Of a stretch of 64,000 bases of DNA, positions 17,818 through 25,698 are shown piece after piece. The DNA comes from Humisphaera borealis (GTDB lineage: Bacteria > Planctomycetota > Phycisphaerae > Tepidisphaerales > Tepidisphaeraceae): assembly GCF_015169395.1 (NCBI RefSeq), contig NZ_CP063458.1, positions 4,588,001-4,652,000 on the forward strand, read 5' to 3'. Position numbers and translations under genes: made by a program. The notes below the pieces were generated by a model that did not search any database, was not told where the DNA came from, and saw only the letters and a program-made list of their open reading frames with translations. Each line of letters begins with the position of its first letter. Position 1 is the stretch's first letter.

Positions 17818-19114
17818 TTCCCTTGGCCCCATGAATCAGGCCCTGCGTCCAGCGTGCATAGGCGTACAGGATCGGTACCGTCACCCAGCGGGGATGGATG
17901 TCTTTGGGCCGCACCACCAGGCCGCCAGCCTCGGGGTTCTTCTGCGGCGAAACGCCCAGGGCACTGACCGGGATGTAGAGAACCTCTTCGCAGAAGTCCT
18001 CGGCGGTGGTGACGATTTCGGGAGAGACGTCGAGCAACAACTGGCGGACCAGCGTCGACACGCGCTCCACATGTTCCATGTCCACCGCAGACAGCGGCGA
18101 GCCAGCGGCGGGCGGTAGAACGGGTTCCTTCGTCAGATCGGCCTGAACCAGCGGTGCCCAGACGTCACTTTTGGCGACCAGTACCAGCAGCGGCGCGTTG
18201 TGCCGCTGATACGTTGACAGGCCCGTATGCTTCCGCACCCGCTGGGCCGCTTCACTCAGGATGCTTTCCTGCCGGATCGTATGCAGAGGCTCGACAACCT
18301 GCGGGTCCCTGGAGATCGGCCGGCACTTCTCGCGGAAGCGCGGGTCCTGTGTCGGATCGAACAGGAACATCAGCACTTTGGCCTTCGACAAGTGCCGCGT
18401 AACCGGGGAGACGGCCGTATCCTGCCCGACCGCGTAATGCTCGCCTGCGTTGTCGTAAAGGCAGACGATGTTGCCGGCGCGACGGCGGTGCTTCTCCCAC
18501 GGATGCCCGGCTGCCGGGTGCATGCTGAACAGGAACGGCTTGGGCACCTGCACTTCCTGTCCGTTCAGGCGGACCGAGCGATAAAGATCTCCCTGCGTAC
18601 GGGTCTTCTCCAGCACGGTCAACCGCTCGGGGTCGTCCGGCAGGAACAGCAGCTCCTCGTAGCGGTTCAAGGCCCAGTTGGATTCCTTGTCGGCGTCGGC
18701 GAACGTAATCGCGAACTGCCGGGCCAGCACGCGGCGCAGCTCCCAGGTCATCGCCGCCAGGAAGTTGGACTTCCCGCTGCCCACGCTGCCGACCAGCGAG
18801 AAGAACGTGATCGGGTTCTCCAGCAGCAGCCTCGGGATGACCAGATGACACTCGGGGCAGGCGAGCGTGCGGCAGACCATCTCACGCGCATCGATCGCCG
18901 AGCCGTCGAGCGTAAACCGCGTCGGCAGGAAGCGGATCGGCTCATCTTTGACGATCGGGTCGCCGACAAGTTCCTCGTGTTCGGACACCCAAAGGACCTC
19001 CTCCGGCTTGAACGTCCGCCAGCAGTGCGGGCAGACAACCTTGCGGACGAGGGGGTTGCCGTCGTCCTTCGAGGGCAGGCGTTTGGAGGATGGCGAAGCG
19101 ATGTCGGCGGTCAC
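17813..19114 (-). CDS. GTPase with zinc ribbon, GAP1 partner type
   Basis: The 433-residue product has two Cys pairs (CPHC at about residue 28 and CPEC at about 88) forming a probable zinc ribbon. Then comes a P-loop GSVGSGKSNF (about 108-117), a Walker B/G3-like LYDNAGE (about 216-222) and a G4-like LLVLVAKSDVW (about 310-320). The P-loop followed by D-x-AGE is the pattern of the GTPases that accompany GAP1 proteins in NTPase conflict systems (DO-GTPase type in domain nomenclature). It would be cytosolic. Its stop is 94 bases ahead of the GAP1-like start, with a hairpin element between. The initiation codon is GTG; upstream GGAGATCC is a modest ribosome site. Confidence 0.78.
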   Translation of the reverse strand: MTADIASPSSKRLPSKDDGNPLVRKVVCPHCWRTFKPEEVLWVSEHEELVGDPIVKDEPIRFLPTRFTLDGSAIDAREMVCRTLACPECHLVIPRLLLENPITFFSLVGSVGSGKSNFLAAMTWELRRVLARQFAITFADADKESNWALNRYEELLFLPDDPERLTVLEKTRTQGDLYRSVRLNGQEVQVPKPFLFSMHPAAGHPWEKHRRRAGNIVCLYDNAGEHYAVGQDTAVSPVTRHLSKAKVLMFLFDPTQDPRFREKCRPISRDPQVVEPLHTIRQESILSEAAQRVRKHTGLSTYQRHNAPLLVLVAKSDVWAPLVQADLTKEPVLPPAAGSPLSAVDMEHVERVSTLVRQLLLDVSPEIVTTAEDFCEEVLYIPVSALGVSPQKNPEAGGLVVRPKDIHPRWVTVPILYAYARWTQGLIHGAKGK

Positions 19115-19149
19115 GAGTGCGGATCTCCGGTGGTTTTAATTCGGAGGCC

Positions 19150-19258
19150 GAACATCGAACATCGAACACCGAACATCGAACATCGAATGCAGGAGAATGA
19201 CGATTCGCTCCTCTCCATTCGGTGTTCGGCGTTCAGTGTTTGATGTTCGATGTTCGCC
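19150..19258. repeat. Inverted repeat with GAACATC-word arms
   Basis: Left arm 19150-19190 is a tandem of the 9-base word GAACATCGA and close variants; the right arm 19216-19258 is its imperfect reverse complement (TTCGATGTT words). It occupies the spacer between the pseudokinase and GTPase genes. Similar arrays give spurious translations such as NIEHRTPNIEHRM. Confidence 0.85.
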
Positions 19259-19288
19259 TTCATGGACTTGTTCTCATAGCGATGTCGC

Positions 19289-20515
19289 TCACCCAATCAG
19301 TCCTTCAACGCTTCCCGCCGGCTTCCAGGTTCGCTGGTCGATCGATACCTGGTGCAGGCGTGAGAACTGGCCCTGTCGGCTCATCCGTTGCAACGTGGCG
19401 ACATCGAACGGGCCGCTGGTCTGGTTTCGCAAACGGATGAAGTAACGTTCGTTGCCGGTCGTCACCTGCATGCCACCAGAAGGTGCCTGCGGTGCAGACC
19501 CCAGACCGACGGACACAGATCCCAATGGCCGGTTCGGCGCGGCCGGCGGGGGCCTTGCACCGAACCTTGGCGCAGCCGGGGCGCTCATGGGTGCGTTGAC
19601 GGTCGGCGGCAGCGGGCCGGGAGCCATGGGGGGAGTATCGACCGACGAGCTCTCGCCCGCGCTTGCCAGGTCAGTCAGAAGATCGGTCGTGGACGCATAT
19701 CGCGCGTTGATCGGCTTGGCGATCAGCCTGGCGATGATCTGGCCGAGGCGCTCGGGGAAGCCCCGGACTACTTCGTGTGCTGGTGCGGGAACGGTGGGCA
19801 TCGAATGGTGCCACGCCTGCCACTTGGCCGGGTTCACCGACCGCAGGTCTCCGCCGCTCTCGGCGACCGCAGGAAACTGCTGGCGGTGCAGCTTGGCGCC
19901 CAGCGCCATCTCGTAGGCGATGTGCCCCAGGGCATACAAGTCGGTCGAAGGACCCGGCTTGCCGGACTCGGACGTGACCAGCTCCGGGCCTGCGTAGCGG
20001 ACGGACTCGGCCGAAAGCATGGGCTCGGCCGTCGGTGGGGCGGCCAGGCCGAACTCTGATACCTTAAAGTGCCGTCCGCCGTCGAACACGAGGATGCTGG
20101 TCGGCGACAGCCGATTGTGCAGACGCAGAGGTTGCAGGGCGTGCAACGCCGCAACGCCACGCGCGACTTGTTCGATCATCCGCAGCACATCGGCCGACGC
20201 CGCCGGAGCCTGGCCCAGAAGCTGTTCGAGCGTCGCAGCCGGACGTTCCATCGCGATCCAGGGGACGCCATCGGTCAGGCCCATGCCGTAGAACGTGACG
20301 ACGTGCGGGTGAGATGCGAGGGACGCAAGGATGCGGACTTCTTCGACAAACCGCGACTCGCCCGAGGGATCGGCCTTGGAGAGAGCCGGGAGGACTTTCA
20401 CCCGCACCGGTCGCGTGACCCCGCCGTGCAGCTTCTCGTCGCCATCATAAAGCGTCCCGCCGGGGCCGGTGGCGAGTTGGTCGGTGAGGGTGAATCGGTC
20501 GAACTGCTTTTTCAT
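19289..20515 (-). CDS. Ser/Thr pseudokinase fused to a GYF-like domain
   Basis: The 408-residue protein has a protein-kinase fold in residues about 8-270. The ATP-anchoring lysine is kept (RVKVLP), but key catalytic residues are changed. The HRDLKPxN loop reads HNRLSPTSI, losing both Asp and Asn, and DFG reads EFG. AGPEL corresponds to the APE motif. It is therefore probably a pseudokinase. After a Pro-rich linker (PMAPGPLPPTVNAPM) the last 50 residues (YFIRLRNQTSGPFDVATLQR) form a GYF_2/DUF4339-like domain, a module that binds proline-rich peptides. The start at 20515 is preferred because the frame before it runs through a repeat element. Its neighbours are an FHA protein and a GTPase, suggesting an adaptor rather than an enzyme. 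Confidence 0.82.
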   Translation of the reverse strand: MKKQFDRFTLTDQLATGPGGTLYDGDEKLHGGVTRPVRVKVLPALSKADPSGESRFVEEVRILASLASHPHVVTFYGMGLTDGVPWIAMERPAATLEQLLGQAPAASADVLRMIEQVARGVAALHALQPLRLHNRLSPTSILVFDGGRHFKVSEFGLAAPPTAEPMLSAESVRYAGPELVTSESGKPGPSTDLYALGHIAYEMALGAKLHRQQFPAVAESGGDLRSVNPAKWQAWHHSMPTVPAPAHEVVRGFPERLGQIIARLIAKPINARYASTTDLLTDLASAGESSSVDTPPMAPGPLPPTVNAPMSAPAAPRFGARPPPAAPNRPLGSVSVGLGSAPQAPSGGMQVTTGNERYFIRLRNQTSGPFDVATLQRMSRQGQFSRLHQVSIDQRTWKPAGSVEGLIG

Positions 20516-20551
20516 TAGATTGCGATGCCTGGATCGGTAAACATCGACATC

Positions 20552-20642
20552 GGGTGGCATTGGGCAAGCGTACTCGCTTGCCCGTGTCGAACGTCGGATG
20601 GCGCTCGTCATGGGCAACGGGGTACCATTGCCCATGCCACCC
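20552..20642. repeat. Two-hairpin element, family A copy 1
   Basis: A 91-base element bounded by GGGTGGCA and TGCCACCC. It contains a perfect hairpin GGGCAAGCG-TACT-CGCTTGCCC and a second hairpin GGGCAAC...GTTGCCC. Near-identical copies are at 50475-50564 and 62243-62332. It lies in the spacer between the FHA-TM and pseudokinase genes. Confidence 0.9.
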
Positions 20643-20649
20643 GGACGGG

Positions 20650-21441
20650 TCACATTCTCTTCAGAATACCACCCTTGTTCTGTTTCGACGCAAATGCCAG
20701 TCTTCGATTCACAAACTGCGCCAACGCCGCCGCCAGCTGGTCATCCGACGGCTGGGTGGCGGGCTGCTTGGGGTTGGGCCGAAGCAAGGCGGTCAACTGC
20801 TTGCCGTCGGGGTCTCTACCGGCCAGTTCGAGTGCTTTGAGGTTCTTTTCGGTAGTGGACAGCACGATCTGCATGCGGAGCCAAAGCTTGGCGGCGTTTT
20901 CGTAGTCGTGGGTCTGTTCCAGGCGCCAGACGCGGTCGAACAGGTCGACGGCTTCACGCGGGACGCGGCCCTTGGTGGCCTGCTTCTCCAACCAGGGGGC
21001 GAGGATGCGGTGGGCATTGTCCCAGTCGTCAACGGACGAGCCGGAACCTTCGAACTCGCCGGAATAGAACACTGCCGCCACGGCTAGTGACAGCATGACG
21101 CTTAGCAGCAACCCGAGGAACGCCCGACTGGAGAACAAGCCCCCGCCGCCCGGTGGCTCCAGCCGCACGATGCAGTCTCCGGACAGGCGGATCTTGTCGC
21201 GCGGGCGAAGGCGTACCCGCCCGGCGACCTTGGTATCGCCGACCCAGGTGCCCAGGGCCGATAGGTTCTCGATGAAGTAGTCGTCGCCTTCGCGGGTGAG
21301 GACGGCGTGTTCCCAGGAAACGTCCTCGGGCGAGAGCTTGACCGCCGCCTTCTGTCCCCGGCCGATGACGTGCGACCCCGGCGGGACAGGGAAGGTCTGT
21401 CCTTTCTCGGGGCCGGAGATGACGTTGATGACGAGGTCCAT
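20650..21441 (-). CDS. FHA-domain membrane protein
   Basis: The 263-residue product has an N-terminal FHA domain (residues about 5-95) with the phosphothreonine-binding signature HVIGRG, then SWEHAVL and ENLSALGTWVG, corresponding to the GR, SxxH and NG(S/T) loops. A transmembrane helix follows (FLGLLLSVMLSLAVAAVFY, about 108-126). The rest is a helical domain with TPR-like flavour (RVWRLEQTHDYENAAKLWLR). The protein would present a phosphopeptide reader in the cytosol. Since the adjacent kinase homologue lacks catalytic residues, its phospho-ligand would have to come from another kinase. It lies between tadC and the pseudokinase on the same strand. Confidence 0.88.
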   Translation of the reverse strand: MDLVINVISGPEKGQTFPVPPGSHVIGRGQKAAVKLSPEDVSWEHAVLTREGDDYFIENLSALGTWVGDTKVAGRVRLRPRDKIRLSGDCIVRLEPPGGGGLFSSRAFLGLLLSVMLSLAVAAVFYSGEFEGSGSSVDDWDNAHRILAPWLEKQATKGRVPREAVDLFDRVWRLEQTHDYENAAKLWLRMQIVLSTTEKNLKALELAGRDPDGKQLTALLRPNPKQPATQPSDDQLAAALAQFVNRRLAFASKQNKGGILKRM

Positions 21442-21448
21442 GGGAGTT

Positions 21449-21598
21449 AATGACGAATGGCGTAATCCGAATGGCGAATGAAGTCAGAATGTTAAATGAC
21501 GAATGGAGGCGTACGCCGAACTGCTTTCGATTTAGTTTTGAATATTGAACATTCACTCGTCATTCGAGTTTCGCCATTCGTCATTCCCACTCGTCATT
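21449..21598. repeat. Inverted repeat with GACGAATGG-word arms, copy 1
   Basis: Left arm 21449-21484 (AATGACGAATGGCG, then GAATGGCGAATGAAG) and right arm 21555-21598 (CGTCATTCGAG, CGCCATTCGTCATTC) are imperfect reverse complements. It fills the spacer between tadC and the FHA-TM gene and overlaps the tadC stop codon. Confidence 0.8.
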
Positions 21599-22532
21599 TC
21601 AGTTGAAATCCTCCCTGCAGAAACCGCACGAGCATCGGCCCGAACAGCAGGATGACCGCCGCCACCAGGACGAGCGTGGAGGGGATCATCACCATCACGC
21701 CCGCCGCGCCGGCCTTGCTCTGCGCCTGCAGCACGCGCTCGGCGGCCATCCGGTCGGCCTGGCGTTCGAGCGTGTCGGCCAGCGGCCATCCTAACTCTTC
21801 CGACTGCACAATGCTGTCGGCGAGCGCGTTGATGTCAGGGCTGGGGACGCGGTCGGCCCATCGCCGCAGGGCCTCGACCCGGGGCGAGCCCATATCGATC
21901 TCGGCCAGCACCTGCCCGAGTTCGTCGCCGACGGGATGATCGGCATAGTCTTTAACCACGCGCTGCAAAGCCACGTTGAGCGAGGTTCCCGATCGCAGGA
22001 TGAGCACGATCAGGTCCAGCACGTAGGGCATCGACCGGACGATGCGCAGTTCTCTTGCTTCGGCCTTGCTCTTGAGGCTCGAGACCATCACCAGGAAACC
22101 CGCCGGCAGAAAGCCGATCCCGAGCAGGGCGAACTGCGGCCCGAAGACAACGGCCGCAGAAAAGCCCGAGAAGACGGCCATCACGATGCCCAGGACGACG
22201 CCAAGCGAGAGCAGTTCGTCGTCATCCAGCCCGCCGGGATAACCGGCGCGGGCGTAGGGAGCGCGAACGTACTTTCGAAGCGCCGGCAGCCCGAGCCGCG
22301 AGATGAAGGTGGCCGGTATCCGCAGCCAGGCGAGCAGAATGGTAATGCCCGGCGAATCCTGCATCGCCCGGCGGCGCATCTCGCTGCGGCGCATCGACGG
22401 GTCGACGTTGGCGTTGGACGCCGACCCGTCCGATTGCAGCGATCGATACCCCGCAAAGCCAAGCAATGCCGCCGCCATGCCGAAGCAGAGCGACGAGATG
22501 AGCTTGACGAGGGTGGGGTCGAGAGAGTCCAT
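21594..22532 (-). CDS. tadC: Type II secretion F-domain platform protein, TadC-like
   Basis: The 312-residue product has an N-terminal helix, then the T2SSF domain. In it VRSMPYVLDLIVLILRSGTS and ALQRVVKDYADHPVGDEL form the conserved cytoplasmic helical region, followed by LGWPLADTLERQADRMAAER and two C-terminal transmembrane helices. This is the layout of TadC, the smaller of the two inner-membrane platform proteins that work with the TadA ATPase in Flp/Tad pilus assembly. The start is placed at MDSLDPTLV; the frame extends through the upstream repeat. It directly follows tadB in the same orientation. Confidence 0.9.
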   Translation of the reverse strand: MDSLDPTLVKLISSLCFGMAAALLGFAGYRSLQSDGSASNANVDPSMRRSEMRRRAMQDSPGITILLAWLRIPATFISRLGLPALRKYVRAPYARAGYPGGLDDDELLSLGVVLGIVMAVFSGFSAAVVFGPQFALLGIGFLPAGFLVMVSSLKSKAEARELRIVRSMPYVLDLIVLILRSGTSLNVALQRVVKDYADHPVGDELGQVLAEIDMGSPRVEALRRWADRVPSPDINALADSIVQSEELGWPLADTLERQADRMAAERVLQAQSKAGAAGVMVMIPSTLVLVAAVILLFGPMLVRFLQGGFQLK

Positions 22533-22538
22533 CGGGGT

Positions 22539-22682
22539 AATGACGATTGACGACATTCGAATGGCGAATGAACGTCCAATGATCAAATCTCAAACTGACT
22601 TGGCGTTGGTGATCACCTTTCGTTCATTGATATTTCGAGTTTGGAGCTTCATTCGCCATTCGGGCTTCGGCGTTCGTCATTT
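22539..22682. repeat. Inverted repeat with GACGAATGG-type arms, copy 2
   Basis: Left arm 22539-22595 starts AATGACGATTGACGACATTC and the right arm 22605-22682 ends GGCGTTCGTCATT. The pairing is imperfect but extends for more than 50 bases. It lies in the spacer between tadB and tadC and is related to the element at 21449-21598. Confidence 0.75.
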
Positions 22683-22698
22683 CGTGGCACCGCCGCCA

Positions 22699-23538
22699 TC
22701 AAATTTCCGCGTGCGTGATCTTCCCCGCAAAGAAGATCCCTGCCGCGATGAACACACCGGCGACCATCAGCACGGCGTAGCCTTGCGACGTGGTGAAGAG
22801 CATCTTCACGCCTTCGGCGTCAGCCGTGGACATCATCAGCAGCAGGATCACCGGGGCTACCAGCAGCACCTTGATGTTGGTGCGCCCCTCGGCCGTGTGC
22901 GCTTCGACCGTCTGCCGCATGTGGTGCAGTTTGTCGAGAGAGCGTGAGATTCGGCTGAGTGTCTCGGCGGCGTCGCCGCCCATCTCTCGGTTGACCAATA
23001 GCGCCGAAGCGAACAGGTTGAAGTTCTGCGACTTCAGCCGGTCGCGGGCTTCGTCGATGGTCACCTCGATCCCTGCGCCGAACGAGTACCGATTAGCCAT
23101 GATGCGGAACTCAGTCCGGATCGGTTCGGGCGCATTTTCTGACAGCCGCTGGATGGCCTGCACCAGCGTTAACCCGGCCCGCAGGCTGTTGGCGAGCGAG
23201 GAGATCGCCGGAGGCAACTGCAAATCGATCTGCCGTCGGCGTTTCTGCCACATGGATTCGACGATGATCTTCGGAACTGCCAGCAGGATGAGCCAGAAGA
23301 CGACGCCGAACAGCGGGTTTGGCGTAATGAAGACGAGCACCAGCAGCAGCAGGATAAATGCGACGTAGTAGTAGATGGTCCATCGCTTGGCATCGACCGG
23401 TTCAGGGTTGAACCGCTGGCGGTTCCGGGCGATCCAGTCGGCGTCGCGCTGGAATCGGCGCGTGAGATAACCCCGCAGCCCCCAGACGAGGAGGACGATC
23501 GAGAGGCCGATGAGTGCTGCGATGCCTAACGCTTTCAT
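22699..23538 (-). CDS. tadB: Type II secretion F-domain platform protein, TadB-like
   Basis: The 279-residue product has one N-terminal helix (GIAALIGLSIVLLVWGL) and a pair around residues 55-90. The T2SSF core reads LPPAISSLANSLRAGLTLVQ...LSENAPEPI...FNLFASALLVNREMGGDAAETL, and a C-terminal membrane region follows. This is the usual TadB arrangement. TadB and TadC together form the inner-membrane platform. The start MKALGIAAL is taken; thirteen extra codons upstream are not family-like. Confidence 0.9.
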   Translation of the reverse strand: MKALGIAALIGLSIVLLVWGLRGYLTRRFQRDADWIARNRQRFNPEPVDAKRWTIYYYVAFILLLLVLVFITPNPLFGVVFWLILLAVPKIIVESMWQKRRRQIDLQLPPAISSLANSLRAGLTLVQAIQRLSENAPEPIRTEFRIMANRYSFGAGIEVTIDEARDRLKSQNFNLFASALLVNREMGGDAAETLSRISRSLDKLHHMRQTVEAHTAEGRTNIKVLLVAPVILLLMMSTADAEGVKMLFTTSQGYAVLMVAGVFIAAGIFFAGKITHAEI

Positions 23539-23567
23539 TTCAATACCGCTTTCGGCGGGCGAAGAGC

Positions 23568-23710
23568 GGATCACCACGGAGGCACGGAGACACGGAGGGT
23601 CACTCGGCGATCATCAAGTGGCGCGCTCCCAACCTGTCATTCGGAGTACCTCAGGATGACAAGTGAGGACGCCGTTTGCCGAGCGAGCCTCCGTGCCTCG
23701 GTGGTGATCC
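23568..23710. repeat. Inverted repeat with GGAGGCACGGAG arms
   Basis: Left arm 23568-23608 (GGATCACCACGGAGGCACGG...) pairs with the right arm 23678-23710 (...TCCGTGCCTCGGTGGTGATCC). A second smaller hairpin sits inside at 23634-23662 (TGTCATTCGGAG / CAGGATGACA). It occupies the spacer between tadA and tadB. Confidence 0.85.
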
Positions 23711-23720
23711 CTTTCTTTCT

Positions 23721-25604
23721 TCATACCTTCACCTGATCAAACCATGGCCGCAATTGCAGGTGTCCCTGATCGACCATTTCTCCGAGAAACGTCGGCATGT
23801 ACCCGGTCGGACGGAGCTCGAGGGTATTGCCGACGTGGGCCACCTTAAGGATGTCGCGGGTTTCCAGTTCGCCGGTCACCGGGTGCAGGCCGGTGACCTC
23901 GGTGAGCTGGCAGACCAGCCGCCGGCCGTCGGGCATGCGTTCGGTGTGGATGATCAGGTGAATCGCCGACGCGATCTGTCGTCGGACGGCGGCCAGCGGG
24001 ATGTCGGCACCCATCAGGACCATCGTTTCCAGGCGAGACAGCGCGTCGGCGGCACTGTTGGCGTGAAGGGTGGTCATCGAACCACGGTGGCCGGTGTTCA
24101 TGCCCTGCAGCATGTCGATCGCTTCGTTGCCGCGGACTTCGCCGACGATGATGCGATCCGGCCGCATGCGCAGCGCGTTCTTCACCAAGTCGCGAATGGT
24201 GTATTCGCCGGTGCCCTCGGCATTGGCCGGCTTGGTTTCCAGCGTGACGACGTGCTCCTGCTGCAGTCGCAACTCGGCGGAGTCTTCGACGGTAATCAAA
24301 CGATCAGCGCCTGGAATGAAGCCGCTCAGCACGTTCAGCAGCGTCGTTTTGCCGCTGGAGGTGCCGCCTGACACCAGGATGTTGCACCGGTGCAGCACGC
24401 ACGCCCGCAGCAGTGTTACGGTGAACGGCTGGAGCGACCGCCAGCGGACGAGGTCATCGGCACTGACGTGCGAGACGGGAAACTTGCGGATAGTGACGCA
24501 GGGCCCTTTGACGGCCAGGGGCTCGATGATCGCGTTGACGCGCGAGCCGTCGCGCAGCCGAGCGTCCACCAGCGGTTGAGAGCGGTCGATCCGGCGGCCG
24601 AGCGGCGCGACAATGCGCTCGATGATCGTTACGCACGCCGCTTCGGACGGGAACGTCTGCGGGGCCTTAGTGATGCGCCCGTTCCGCTCGACGTAGATGC
24701 GCGTCGGGCTGACCACCATGATTTCGGTGATGCTCTGCGATCGCAGCAGGTCTTCCAGCGGCCCGAGGCCGAAGACCACGTCATACAGCACCTTCTTGAG
24801 ATAGCTCGTGATGATGTAGGTGCGGGCGTTGTCCAGCAGCTCGGCGGCAACGGGACCGACGACGCCGTCGAAGCGGGCTTCGACCATCTGCTCTGCGGTC
24901 ACGGCGGACGTCTTATTCTCGACGATGCCGACCTTGGCCGACAGCCGCTTGATCGCATCGGTCGCCGAACGTTCCAGTTCGGAGCTGATGCCGACGGCGG
25001 CCCAACCGGTCGTCGTGCGTTGCTCGCGGCCGAGGTGGGTGAAGACCCAATCGAGCATGCGGGCGCGTAGCGCGCGGGCGAGGATGATCGGGGGCAGGTC
25101 GGACTCGAACACCCGCGATTTGAACTCGCCGGACAGCAGGTCGTCGAGCACCGAATTGAGCTTTTCGGTCCGTTCGCCGGCGGCGCCGTTGGAGGAGAAC
25201 GAACCCAGTCGAAGATCAAGCCGGCGGAGCAGCTCGGCGTGCAGCGCATTCTGCACCTCCGTCAGCCGGTCGCTCGCCGATTCCTGCTGCTGGGCTTCTG
25301 GAGAAGCTTCGGCGGCGTCGAGCGCGAGCACGAACTCCATGAGCCGCAGTCGGGCTGTGCCGCGAACCACGACCTTCTGACCGGCGGCATACTCCTGGCC
25401 GTCGATCTCGACGGGGTTCACGCCGGGCAACAACTCTATTTCCCATGCCCCATCATTGCGCTCTACGCGTGCGTGCACGCCGGCGATGAAGCGCGACTCC
25501 AGCCGCACGTCACAGGTGGGATCGCGGCCGATCAGAAAACCGGCCGGGCCGTCGACGGCGACCCACTGTCGGTTGGTGAGGGTGTTTTGAACGACGACGC
25601 GCAT
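23721..25604 (-). CDS. tadA: Tad/CpaF secretion ATPase with N-terminal FHA domain
   Basis: The 627-residue protein starts with an FHA-like domain (residues about 1-90: AGFLIGRDPTCDVRLESRF, then VHARVERNDG), which is not part of ordinary TadA/CpaF. The C-terminal half is the secretion ATPase: LGPLEDLLRSQSITEIMV (about 285-302), Walker A GGTSSGKTTLL (about 414), Walker B RPDRIIVGEVRG, and the His box TGHRGSMTTLHANS. It powers assembly or export through TadB/TadC. The ATG at 25604 is used; the longer frame runs back through a hairpin element. The FHA fusion suggests that motor activity is tied to phosphorylated partners, for which FHA and kinase-like genes lie downstream in the same operon. Confidence 0.93.
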   Translation of the reverse strand: MRVVVQNTLTNRQWVAVDGPAGFLIGRDPTCDVRLESRFIAGVHARVERNDGAWEIELLPGVNPVEIDGQEYAAGQKVVVRGTARLRLMEFVLALDAAEASPEAQQQESASDRLTEVQNALHAELLRRLDLRLGSFSSNGAAGERTEKLNSVLDDLLSGEFKSRVFESDLPPIILARALRARMLDWVFTHLGREQRTTTGWAAVGISSELERSATDAIKRLSAKVGIVENKTSAVTAEQMVEARFDGVVGPVAAELLDNARTYIITSYLKKVLYDVVFGLGPLEDLLRSQSITEIMVVSPTRIYVERNGRITKAPQTFPSEAACVTIIERIVAPLGRRIDRSQPLVDARLRDGSRVNAIIEPLAVKGPCVTIRKFPVSHVSADDLVRWRSLQPFTVTLLRACVLHRCNILVSGGTSSGKTTLLNVLSGFIPGADRLITVEDSAELRLQQEHVVTLETKPANAEGTGEYTIRDLVKNALRMRPDRIIVGEVRGNEAIDMLQGMNTGHRGSMTTLHANSAADALSRLETMVLMGADIPLAAVRRQIASAIHLIIHTERMPDGRRLVCQLTEVTGLHPVTGELETRDILKVAHVGNTLELRPTGYMPTFLGEMVDQGHLQLRPWFDQVKV

Positions 25605-25619
25605 GGGGAAGTCATCGCG

Positions 25620-25685
25620 GCATGGGCATGTACCCATGCCCGTGTGGTCGGACGAAGACACGGGCATGACTACATGCCCATGCCA
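25620..25685. repeat. Two-hairpin element, CATGCCC variant
   Basis: Two perfect short hairpins, GGGCATG-TACC-CATGCCC and GGGCATG-ACTA-CATGCCC, are set as mirror copies around a 10-base centre flanked by GTGT / ACAC. It has the same design as family A but a different stem sequence. It lies in the spacer between cpaB and tadA. Confidence 0.85.
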
Positions 25686-25698
25686 CAAAACGATCACC

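Noticed and set aside
19150-19258. A possible CRISPR array or coding repeat at the GAACATC words
   Set aside because: The 9-base words have no spacers, are not of constant repeat length, and are followed by their own reverse complement; no cas gene is near.
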